From contig JAISVN010000168.1 of assembly GCA_031271555.1 (NCBI GenBank), positions 1 through 5,504 of the forward strand: DNA of 5,504 nucleotides. The letters are read 5' to 3'. The stretch is from Candidatus Methanoplasma sp. (GTDB lineage Archaea > Thermoplasmatota > Thermoplasmata > Methanomassiliicoccales > Methanomethylophilaceae). The notes beneath the pieces are model-generated. The model was not told the origin of the DNA. It did not search any database and saw only the letters and a list, made by a program, of their open reading frames with translations. This document shows, piece after piece, positions 1-5,504 of the stretch (the first letter of the stretch is position 1; the number at the start of each line of letters is the position of its first letter). The translations under genes and the position numbers were made by a program.

Positions 1-2
1 CG

Positions 3-1031
3 ACATTCGAAGAGGTCATACAGTCCGCCGATTTCATGACGATACACACACCCCTGCTCCCGGAAACTAAGAACATGATCAGCCTGCCTCAGTTCAAGAT
101 GATGAAACCAAACGTCAGGATCGCGAACGTGGCAAGAGGCGGAATAGTCAACGAGGATGACCTGTACACAGCGCTCAAAGAGAAGATCATAGCGGGCGCG
201 GCATTCGACGTCTGGTGCAACGAGCCTCTCATAGAGGATGAGATGAAGCTCCTGTCGCTTGACAACCTCGTGACCACCCCCCACCTCGGCGCAAGCACGG
301 TGGAGGCTCAGGAGAGGGTCGCAGTCGAGGTGGCTGTCGCCGCAGTGAAATACCTGAAGGACGGGGAGATAACCAACGCCATAAACGCACCCCGCGGCAA
401 GATGGACCCTGAGACCGAGGTATTCATACCGCTGGTCGAGCGCATGGGCATGCTGGCGCATCAGATAACCGGCAACAACCCGATAGACGGGCTGGAGATA
501 ACATACTGCGGGGAACTCGCATCCAAGCAGACGAAGATGCTCACGGTGTCCTTCGTGGTCGGAGTGCTCAAGAACATCATCGGCCCGGACAATGCCAACA
601 TAATAAACGCCATGCCTGTCGCAAAACAGAAAGGCATAGCGATAAAGGAATCATCGACCGACAAATCCGATGATTATGCCAACATGATAGAGGTCAGGAT
701 AACCTCCAAAGGGAACGTTGCAGCGATAAGAGGGACCGTGTTCGGGGACCAGCCGAGGCTTGTCGGATATGACAGGTTCACATTCGATGCGCCTATGTCC
801 GGGGACATGGTGCTCGTTTCGTACAAGGATTCCCCAGGCATAATAGGCGCCATAGGGACCATATTCGGCAACAACAAGATAAACATCGCCCAGATGTCCG
901 TCGGAAGGTCCGACTCGGATGCGCTGATGGTCATAACGGTGGATCAGAACGTTACGCCGGACATCCTGAAGAAAGTGGCCGAGGTCGCAGGCGCTACGGA
1001 CGTGAAGTTCGTTGACCTTGTGGAGAATTGA
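3..1031 (+). CDS. serA: D-3-phosphoglycerate dehydrogenase, 5'-truncated by window edge
   Basis: This enzyme oxidises 3-phosphoglycerate to 3-phosphohydroxypyruvate with NAD+, the first committed step of serine synthesis, in the cytoplasm. The frame is open from base 3, so the gene starts upstream; 342 residues are visible. The family form with an extra domain is about 525 residues, so roughly the first 180, including the first half of the Rossmann fold with its GxGxxG loop, are missing. The catalytic residues of the 2-hydroxyacid dehydrogenase family are visible: Arg in NVARGG (codon 135-137), Glu in VWCNEP (222-224) and His in TPHLGAST (282-284). Next comes an intervening (ASB-type) domain, roughly visible residues 128-265, and then a C-terminal ACT domain starting near DMVLVSYKDSPGIIG. 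In relatives the ACT domain senses serine for feedback control; here that is inferred. It is the first visible gene of a tight plus-strand run. The ATG at 36 is internal and not the true start. Confidence 0.96.
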   Translation, partial: TFEEVIQSADFMTIHTPLLPETKNMISLPQFKMMKPNVRIANVARGGIVNEDDLYTALKEKIIAGAAFDVWCNEPLIEDEMKLLSLDNLVTTPHLGASTVEAQERVAVEVAVAAVKYLKDGEITNAINAPRGKMDPETEVFIPLVERMGMLAHQITGNNPIDGLEITYCGELASKQTKMLTVSFVVGVLKNIIGPDNANIINAMPVAKQKGIAIKESSTDKSDDYANMIEVRITSKGNVAAIRGTVFGDQPRLVGYDRFTFDAPMSGDMVLVSYKDSPGIIGAIGTIFGNNKINIAQMSVGRSDSDALMVITVDQNVTPDILKKVAEVAGATDVKFVDLVEN

Positions 1032-1035
1032 GGTG
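1030..1035 (+). promoter_or_regulatory. Ribosome binding site deciding the start of the small acidic gene
   Basis: GAGGTG overlaps the serA stop codon and lies 6 bases before the GTG at 1042. It would pair with the CACCTCC-type 3' end of archaeal 16S rRNA. A competing choice is GGAG at 1022-1025, 7 bases before the GTG at 1033. The longer match favours 1042, but the two starts differ by only three residues. Confidence 0.5.
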
Positions 1036-1041
1036 TTATCA

Positions 1042-1431
1042 GTGGAAGATACAGTGACCGTCGAGGATCTTACATTTGCAATAAAGCACAGTATAGACAA
1101 CAGCATGGGGATGGAGGAGGAGCAGGCATACATGCTTGCGAGGCACGTCCTCAACTTCTTCGGATATTCCGACAGGATAATAGACAATGTGCTGGAACCT
1201 GAGGACAGGGATGCATTCTACATGCTGGAAGACGCAGGGCTTCTGACGACCGAAAGGGAAGAGACGACGCTCTACGACGGAAGGGAGTGGAGGATACACT
1301 ACTGGCTCTTCAAGAAGGACAGGATAAGCGGGCTCATAGAAGCGGCCCCTTCGGAATCCTTTGAAGAGGTCGCAGACGAGTCCGTCGTATACGACGACCT
1401 CCCTGAAGACATCTGGCAAAGAAAAGAGTGA
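1042..1431 (+). CDS. Small acidic conserved protein, DUF6015-like, function unknown
   Basis: This is a 129-residue protein with no signal peptide or membrane segment, so it is presumably cytoplasmic. It resembles from memory a short uncharacterised family of Thermoplasmata and methanogens (DUF6015); I could not confirm that by search. Its N-terminal half is probably helical (DLTFAIKHSI, then EEQAYMLARHVLNFFGY). The middle has the most conserved-looking block, RIIDNVLEPEDRDAFYMLED, followed by AGLLTTEREE and a basic, aromatic stretch (REWRIHYWLFKKDRI). The layout helix, 'LEDAGLL', then a beta hairpin resembles a winged-helix wing, which is my inference. The C-terminus is an acidic tail. GTG 1042 was chosen for its GAGGTG ribosome site; GTG 1033 and TTG 1012 are alternatives, the latter overlapping serA. 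The stop codon overlaps the helicase start (TGATG), so the two are probably translated together. A role alongside the helicase is possible but unproven. Confidence 0.85.
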   Translation: MEDTVTVEDLTFAIKHSIDNSMGMEEEQAYMLARHVLNFFGYSDRIIDNVLEPEDRDAFYMLEDAGLLTTEREETTLYDGREWRIHYWLFKKDRISGLIEAAPSESFEEVADESVVYDDLPEDIWQRKE

Positions 1432-3326
1432 TGAACGGACATCCCGAAAAGCCGGACATCTTTCCCTATGAGTACATCGGGGAACAGAAAAAGATAGAAG
1501 ACCTGATAACGGCGACCGTCCTCGAGGGCGGCGCAGCGGTCATAGAATCCGGAACAGGGACTGGAAAAACGATAGTATCGATGGCCGGCGCCCTGAAAGC
1601 CACCCTCGGGACCGGCCGCAAGATAATATACCTCACAAGGACGAAATCGCAGCAGAAGCAGATAATCCGCGAGGCCAAGGCCATATCGGAAAAGGAGCCG
1701 ATAGTCTGCATAGGGGTTCAGGGCAGGAGCATCCACACCTGCCCCATGATGTCCAGGGACCCCGAGAATGAGGGCGGCACATCCGAGGAGCTCTCCCGCC
1801 TCTGTTCAGAATACAAAAAGGACGATGGGACCGGCAGACCCTGCAGATATTACGAGAATGTAGGAAAGATCAATGTCGATGAGATCCTCGGTTTCATAAA
1901 AAGAGAGCATCCAGAGCCCGAAGTATTCGCTGAATATTGTTTGAAGCGGGAAACATGCCCGTATGAGACAGTGAAGCATCTGATAAAGCACGCAGACATC
2001 GTCGCAGCGCCCTATTCTTTCATGTTCATGCCTCACATAAGGGAGAGATTCCTCGAATGGGTCGGATCCCCTTTGTCAGACATGGTGGCTATAGTGGATG
2101 AGGCGCACAACCTCCCGGATTACCTGAGGGAGGTTATGACCTTGGAATACAGCATGAAGGCCATGGCGCTTGCCGACAAAGAGGCTGCGGAGTGGAACGA
2201 CCCGGAGGTCCACGCCGGTCTGTCAGTGACTGACATAACTTCGGTGCTCAGGGAATGTCTGAACGAGGCCCTGTCCGAATATCTGACCGGGGATGACGGG
2301 ATGATACCATACACATTCCTGCAGGATGAAATGATGGAGCGGCTGGGCATGTCGTCGCACTCTCTGAATATGATCTACAAAGGGCTCATGGACCACGGGG
2401 AGATGATCTCCGAGATCAAGAAGGCAAAGAAGAAACTGCCCAGATCATACATACTGTCTCTAGGCAGATTCCTGTCCGCATGGAACATGGCGGACGAGGA
2501 AACGAACATATTCTTGGTGGTGGGGGGAGATAACCCAAAGTTCCAGGCATACTGCCTCGACCCGAGGGCGGCGGCGGAGCCCCTGAGGATATGCCAATCC
2601 TCGGTCCACATGTCCGGCACCCTGGCACCTCTCGGAGATTATTCAGAGGAGATAGGCCTTGTTGATGCGGTCGAACGCATATTCCCGTCCCCATTCCCTC
2701 CCGAGAATCTGAAAAAAGTCTACGTGAACGACGTATCGACCAAATACGATGAGTTCAACAACATACCCGAGGTCTACCTCAAGATGAAGGGCCACATAGT
2801 GTCCCTTGCAAAGTCCGTGAACAGGAACACCGCAGTGTTCTTTCCCTCATATTCGATAATGGAGAGGTTCCTCTCCGACGGCATAGCAGCCGCAATAGGC
2901 AAGGACATATTCATAGAAAGGAGGGGAATGACCCAGCTGGAACTCATGGAGGAGGTGTCGCAGTTCAAATTGTCCGAGGGAAGCGTCCTTTTCGCCATAA
3001 CCGGCGGAAGGATCAGCGAGGGGCTGGACTTCCCGGACAAGGATATGGAGATGGCTCTTCTCGTAGGCATCCCGTACCCTAAGCCTACGGCAAGGCAGGA
3101 AGCCCTGCGCAGATATTACGATATGAGGTTCGGGAACGGTTGGGAGCATTCTTCGAAGATACCCGCAATGCGCAAGATGAGGCAGGCGATAGGAAGGCTG
3201 ATACGTTCAGGCACAGACCGAGGGATCGCCGTGATCCTGGACCGCAGGACATTCAACCTGGAAGACATAAAGGCTGAACCGACCGACGACCCATGCGGGG
3301 ATGTGGCCGGATTCTTCAAACAGTGA
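1431..3326 (+). CDS. XPD/Rad3-family iron-sulfur ATP-dependent DNA helicase
   Basis: This is a superfamily 2, 5'-to-3' DNA helicase of the XPD/Rad3/DinG type, expected to act in DNA repair by unwinding DNA with ATP. Numbered from ATG 1431 (631 residues), the motifs run in family order: motif I SGTGTGKT (40-47), motif Ia YLTRTKSQ (about 67-74), motif II VDEAHN (222-227), motif III MSGTLA (394-399), motif IV region VFFPSY (469-474), motif V GRISEGLDFP (526-535) and motif VI QAIGRLIR (585-592). The four iron-sulfur ligands align with human XPD by context: Cys104 (HTC), Cys125 (LC), Cys138 (PCRYYENV, compare HCRFYEEF) and Cys176 (CPYE, compare CPYF). The cluster should therefore be intact. Residues from about 230 to 390 form the arch-domain region. 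Length fits archaeal XPD. The start overlaps the previous stop by one base (TGATG); GTG 1428 is an alternative. No strong ribosome site precedes it, in keeping with coupling. All motifs are present, so it is probably active. Confidence 0.95.
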   Translation: MNGHPEKPDIFPYEYIGEQKKIEDLITATVLEGGAAVIESGTGTGKTIVSMAGALKATLGTGRKIIYLTRTKSQQKQIIREAKAISEKEPIVCIGVQGRSIHTCPMMSRDPENEGGTSEELSRLCSEYKKDDGTGRPCRYYENVGKINVDEILGFIKREHPEPEVFAEYCLKRETCPYETVKHLIKHADIVAAPYSFMFMPHIRERFLEWVGSPLSDMVAIVDEAHNLPDYLREVMTLEYSMKAMALADKEAAEWNDPEVHAGLSVTDITSVLRECLNEALSEYLTGDDGMIPYTFLQDEMMERLGMSSHSLNMIYKGLMDHGEMISEIKKAKKKLPRSYILSLGRFLSAWNMADEETNIFLVVGGDNPKFQAYCLDPRAAAEPLRICQSSVHMSGTLAPLGDYSEEIGLVDAVERIFPSPFPPENLKKVYVNDVSTKYDEFNNIPEVYLKMKGHIVSLAKSVNRNTAVFFPSYSIMERFLSDGIAAAIGKDIFIERRGMTQLELMEEVSQFKLSEGSVLFAITGGRISEGLDFPDKDMEMALLVGIPYPKPTARQEALRRYYDMRFGNGWEHSSKIPAMRKMRQAIGRLIRSGTDRGIAVILDRRTFNLEDIKAEPTDDPCGDVAGFFKQ

Positions 3327-3390
3327 ACTGTCATGCGACCGAAGGTCGAGGTGACCAGTAAGATAAAAAATAGTTTACGAATCATTTTTT
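3327..3390 (+). terminator. Stem-loop plus T-run after the helicase gene
   Basis: The hairpin starts at the first base after the helicase stop codon. ACTG (3327-3330) pairs with CAGT (3356-3359), TCA (3331-3333) with TGA (3352-3354) across a single bulged C, and CGACC (3336-3340) with GGTCG (3344-3348) around a GAA loop. A small internal loop separates the stems, which total 12 base pairs. A T6 run follows at 3385-3390. Archaeal termination mainly needs the T-rich tract, so the hairpin may instead stabilise the mRNA 3' end. The structure is seen in the sequence; the role is inferred. Confidence 0.55.
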
Positions 3391-3430
3391 AATGATTTTA
3401 ATAAAAAAATAATTTGTAAATCATTTTTAG
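3374..3430. repeat. Imperfect direct repeat around AATCATTTTT
   Basis: The word AATCATTTTT occurs at 3380-3389 and again at 3419-3428, 39 bases apart, each time preceded by a similar TTT-containing stretch (3374-3389 and 3413-3428 share 13 of 16 bases). The first copy is also the left arm of the inverted repeat at 3380-3397. The region may hold tandem binding sites for a regulator of the ATPase gene, but low complexity could also explain it. Confidence 0.4.
3380..3397. repeat. Perfect AATCATT/AATGATT inverted repeat
   Basis: AATCATT (3380-3386), a TTTT spacer, and AATGATT (3391-3397) form a perfect 7-bp inverted repeat upstream of the ATPase gene. It could be an operator for a dimeric regulator, or part of the terminator of the preceding gene. 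The very AT-rich setting makes chance symmetry more likely than usual. Confidence 0.45.
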
Positions 3431-3443
3431 TTTATTTTAAATA
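3431..3443 (+). promoter_or_regulatory. Probable TATA box for the ATPase gene
   Basis: TTTATTTTAAATA lies 22 bases before the ATG at 3466 and is the last AT-rich element before it. Taking the usual archaeal distance of about 25 bases from TATA centre to transcription start, transcription would begin close to 3460-3466. The message would then be leaderless or nearly so. The position fits; the box itself is a loose match in an AT-rich background. Confidence 0.45.
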
Positions 3444-3465
3444 GTCAGAGGGTCATTTGAAGAAT

Positions 3466-4662
3466 ATGGCAGATCGCAGGATGGTAATACGCAGAGGCTA
3501 TCTTGACCAGCTCATAAGAATGAGCGGCAAGAGGGATGTGATCAAAGTGATCACAGGAATCAGAAGATGCGGTAAATCCACACTGTTGGAGCAGTTCAAA
3601 GACCATCTGATATCTCAAGGGGTTCAGCCGTCCGACATAGTGTCCATGAATTTTGAATCCATGAGATTCTCTGGGATAAAAGATGCAGTCTCACTTTATG
3701 AACTGTTTGAGGAGAACCTTTCTCAGCACGGTAAAACATATTTTCTTCTGGATGAGATACAGCATGTACCGGAATGGGAAAAGGCTGTGAATTCCCTCCG
3801 CATCGACCATGATACGGATATCTACATCACAGGTTCCAATTCCGAGATACTGTCAAGCAGTCTCTCAAAAGACCTTACCGGCAGATTCTTCGAGATATCC
3901 CTCTATCCTTTGTCTTTGAAAGAATTCATGGAACTGAATGGCATATCCGATGTAGAAAGCGGGCTCGCACTTTATATGAAAAGAGGGGCTCTGCCGGTAA
4001 TAGACGGAAACTACGCCGAAGACGATGTTAGGAACATGCTCAACGGGATATACAGCTCCATACTGTTCAACGACATCATAGGCATGAACGACATCCGCGA
4101 CCCGACCCTTCTGGAAAATATGGTAAGATTCCTGCTTGACAATATCGGCAATACGATAACCGCCGCATCGATATCAAGATACACGGGAAAGGATGCTGCA
4201 ATGGTGGGCAGATATCTGAAGGCGATAACAGACTCATACCTGTTCTACAAGGCCGAGAGCTACGACCTCAAAGGAAAAAAACTGCTGAAGACGCAGGCCA
4301 AGTACTATTGTACGGACATAGGGATAAGGAACAATGTAGTCGGAGAGCAGTTCGGCGACAAAGGCCGGATGGTCGAGAACATAGTTTTCATAGAGCTCCT
4401 CAGAAACGGTTATGAGGTGAAGGTCGGCAGGTACGGAGACAGGGAAATAGACTTCACCGCTACGAAATGCGGGAATCCAATGTACATTCAGGTCACTTGG
4501 TCCCTGTCCAAGGAATACAATCTCCGGAGGGAACTTGAGCCGTTCGACGGGCCGAAGGATCATTTCCGAAGGATCTTGATAACCAATGACAAGATCGAAA
4601 GAAGTTCCCAGCAGGGCGTGGATATAATCTGGCTTGGAGATTTTCTCGTCAATGGGGTATGA
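3466..4662 (+). CDS. AAA-family ATPase with DUF4143-type C-terminal region
   Basis: This 398-residue protein is an ATPase of the AAA_14/DUF4143 kind, whose biological role is not established. Numbered from ATG 3466: Walker A ITGIRRCGKST (29-39), Walker B YFLLDEIQ (92-99), a sensor-like YITGSNS (120-126), and GRFFEISLYPLSLKEF (139-154), the conserved block carrying the likely arginine finger. A middle winged-helix-like region (about 215-262) contains the GNTITAASISRYTGKD segment. The C-terminus has a nuclease-fold pattern: Glu in VENIVFIELL, Asp in GDREIDF, then YIQVTWSL. The last motif has Gln where an active PD-(D/E)xK enzyme has Glu and lacks the following Lys, as is common in this family, so DNA cutting is doubtful. 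The protein appears complete and stands alone after an AT-rich promoter. TTG 3457 (behind GAGGG at 3448-3452) and ATG 3481 are alternative starts; 3481 also matches how many family members begin. Such genes often occur as scattered, accessory paralogues. Confidence 0.93.
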   Translation: MADRRMVIRRGYLDQLIRMSGKRDVIKVITGIRRCGKSTLLEQFKDHLISQGVQPSDIVSMNFESMRFSGIKDAVSLYELFEENLSQHGKTYFLLDEIQHVPEWEKAVNSLRIDHDTDIYITGSNSEILSSSLSKDLTGRFFEISLYPLSLKEFMELNGISDVESGLALYMKRGALPVIDGNYAEDDVRNMLNGIYSSILFNDIIGMNDIRDPTLLENMVRFLLDNIGNTITAASISRYTGKDAAMVGRYLKAITDSYLFYKAESYDLKGKKLLKTQAKYYCTDIGIRNNVVGEQFGDKGRMVENIVFIELLRNGYEVKVGRYGDREIDFTATKCGNPMYIQVTWSLSKEYNLRRELEPFDGPKDHFRRILITNDKIERSSQQGVDIIWLGDFLVNGV

Positions 4663-4889
4663 GCGAATAACGGCAGAAACGGAGGTCGCTTTGGTCTCTC
4701 ACAGATCATAACAGTGGCGTAGAGATCTGAATGGAACTCCCTCATACCGCCTGCGGCCGGAAATTGCTCTTTCTGCAGTTGCCGTTTGTAGGTCATAAAG
4801 TTGATAATCGGCGCGTCGTCACCACGGTTATTTTGATGAGCGGAGGGACTCTTCAGATAAAGAGACCATATCAAAAGTCCAAAAAACCA
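4663..4889. other. Intergenic stretch without a convincing gene
   Basis: This stretch of about 230 bases separates the ATPase stop from the next promoter. No plus-strand frame looks coding, and there is no clear T-run terminator for the ATPase. A 104-codon minus-strand frame crosses it but also runs into the ATPase 3' end and has no family resemblance. Short inverted repeats are present: CAGATC/GATCTG (4702-4707 and 4724-4729), TGGTCTCT/AGAGACCA (4692-4699 and 4861-4868), and a small hairpin CTCTT/AAGAG (4849-4853 and 4860-4864). GC content is visibly higher than in the promoter that follows, so it may be decayed coding sequence or an RNA leader; I cannot tell which. Confidence 0.5.
4692..4868. 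repeat. Distant 8-bp inverted repeat TGGTCTCT/AGAGACCA
   Basis: TGGTCTCT at 4692-4699 is the exact reverse complement of AGAGACCA at 4861-4868. The arms bracket about 160 bases of non-coding sequence. No flanking target-site duplication is visible, so there is no support for a miniature transposable element, and an 8-bp match can arise by chance. Confidence 0.3.
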
Positions 4890-4896
4890 ATAATCA

Positions 4897-4904
4897 TTTA
4901 TATA
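4897..4904 (+). promoter_or_regulatory. TATA box for the winged-helix gene
   Basis: TTTATATA is a close match to the archaeal TATA consensus. Its centre lies about 24 bases before the ATG at 4925, so transcription would start at or very near that codon and give a leaderless mRNA. It sits inside an imperfect 22-base palindrome (4890-4911, 9 of 11 pairs matching) that begins with ATAATCAT. This arrangement would let a bound regulator block the TATA-binding protein. Confidence 0.65.
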
Positions 4905-4924
4905 TAATTATCTTTATTATGTAC

Positions 4925-5504
4925 ATGTTCTCAAAAAAGGAGATGCTGATGCTCCAAAGTGTGAGTCATGGAGTGAATACGGTGGCAGGGCTGTCCAGCT
5001 CCATGGACATCAGCACACCGCGCGTTTATGCAATCGCGTCTGCCCTAAGAGAAAAGGGAGCAATCCATTTGGAAGACGGCATGATAATCCCAGAAAGGCA
5101 CACATATCTCAATCTTTTGCTTACGATGCTGCATGATCATGGGTCGGCATCAGACAATCTGTCGGGGAACGGAATGGACCTTCTGGCAGAACTGCTCACA
5201 GAAAAGAATGCGGCGGAATTGTCTGATGTCCTCGGAGAGGACAGAAGAACCGTCATGTCCCGTATTAACAAAATGAAACGCAATGGGCTTGTATACAAAG
5301 ACGGAAGGAGTTACAAGATCAATGATGTATTTTGGCCCGAACTCAGAAAATTGATAGCCGAGTATGATACATATCGAAAGACAATAGACCTCAGGGTTCC
5401 GCCCGATTCCAGGATCTATTTCAGATCTGGAGACTATGCCGTATTCTCTAGCGGCCGAGATATTGATTATCATAAAACGGCATTTTCAAGATATGGTGAA
5501 TACG
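4925..5504 (+). CDS. Tandem winged helix-turn-helix protein, 3' end outside window
   Basis: The frame is open from 4919 to the window end without a stop; 193 residues are visible from ATG 4925. It is probably a DNA-binding regulator, with no enzyme motif seen. Residues 1-55 look like a first winged helix: SKKEMLMLQSV, a turn, ISTPRVYAIASALREKGAI as recognition helix, then a short wing ending in MIIPE. A leucine-rich linker (61-70) follows. A second winged helix spans about 82-133, with AELSDVLGEDRRTVMSRINKMKRNGLV and a wing DGRSYKIND. From about 153 a third region starts (TIDLRVPPDSRIYFRSGDY, then YHKTAFSRYGEY) that resembles, from memory, the C-terminal part of archaeal wHTH proteins and loosely AbiEi-type antitoxins; this is weak. 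ATG 4925 fits a leaderless start behind the TATA box. ATG 4919 is possible, and ATG 4949 has AAGGAG six bases upstream but would cut the first helix. Confidence 0.85.
   Translation, partial: MFSKKEMLMLQSVSHGVNTVAGLSSSMDISTPRVYAIASALREKGAIHLEDGMIIPERHTYLNLLLTMLHDHGSASDNLSGNGMDLLAELLTEKNAAELSDVLGEDRRTVMSRINKMKRNGLVYKDGRSYKINDVFWPELRKLIAEYDTYRKTIDLRVPPDSRIYFRSGDYAVFSSGRDIDYHKTAFSRYGEY

Noticed and set aside
651..1187. 178-codon open frame on the minus strand
   Set aside because: It lies opposite the ACT domain of serA and the start of the small acidic gene, both well supported, and its translation shows no recognisable family pattern.
1299..1736. 145-codon open frame on the minus strand
   Set aside because: It is antisense to the helicase start and Walker A region and has a low-complexity, non-protein-like composition.
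3361..3430. Possible CRISPR-like or tandem repeat array
   Set aside because: Only two short copies of an AT-rich word are present, with no regular spacers or repeat unit.
4692..4868. Miniature transposable element bounded by TGGTCTCT/AGAGACCA
   Set aside because: The arms are only 8 bases, no target-site duplication flanks them, and nothing inside resembles a transposase remnant.
4560..4874. 104-codon minus-strand frame covering the intergenic gap
   Set aside because: It extends into the ATPase 3' end, has no clear ribosome site, and its translation matches nothing I know. A decayed gene remains possible, so the region is kept as a finding.
4663..4918. tRNA or other known RNA gene in the intergenic gap
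   Set aside because: No cloverleaf arms, T-loop consensus or CCA-adjacent acceptor stem could be found on either strand.
5150..5473. 107-codon minus-strand frame at the window end
   Set aside because: It is the shadow of the plus-strand winged-helix gene, which has a promoter and coherent domains; that gene continues past the window.

Overview
The window looks archaeal, most likely from a methanogen of the Thermoplasmatota (Methanomassiliicoccales type). This is an inference from four things: an XPD-type iron-sulfur helicase with an archaeal layout, a small conserved acidic protein resembling the DUF6015 family of that group, very AT-rich TATA-like promoters in front of otherwise moderately GC-rich genes, and codon use rich in ATA (Ile) and AGG (Arg). 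No 16S or other marker is present, so the assignment is not proven.

Region 1 (3-3326) is a compact plus-strand gene run. It holds the 3' two thirds of serA (D-3-phosphoglycerate dehydrogenase, first step of serine synthesis), then, after about 10 bases, a small acidic protein of unknown function. The XPD/Rad3-family DNA helicase start codon overlaps the stop codon of that small gene. The spacing suggests co-transcription and, for the last two genes, translational coupling. The run ends at a stem-loop that begins right after the helicase stop codon and is followed by T-rich DNA.

Region 2 (3327-3465) is a strongly AT-rich promoter region (16 G/C in the 96 bases 3361-3456). It contains a perfect 7-bp inverted repeat and a repeated AATCATTTTT word.

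Region 3 (3466-4662) is a stand-alone AAA/DUF4143-type ATPase with intact Walker motifs and a C-terminal nuclease-like fold region. Families of this type are usually accessory, multi-copy and of unknown function.

Region 4 (4663-4918) has no convincing gene. It holds several short inverted repeats and ends in a clear TATA box.

Region 5 (4925-5504, running off the window) encodes a protein with two apparent winged helix-turn-helix segments and the start of a third domain. It is a probable DNA-binding regulator whose partner gene, if any, lies downstream of the window. The AATCATT word also occurs at its TATA box, which hints that the regulator could act on its own promoter and on that of the ATPase. 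This is a hypothesis only.

The first half is ordinary core genome. The accessory-looking half starts at about position 3360.
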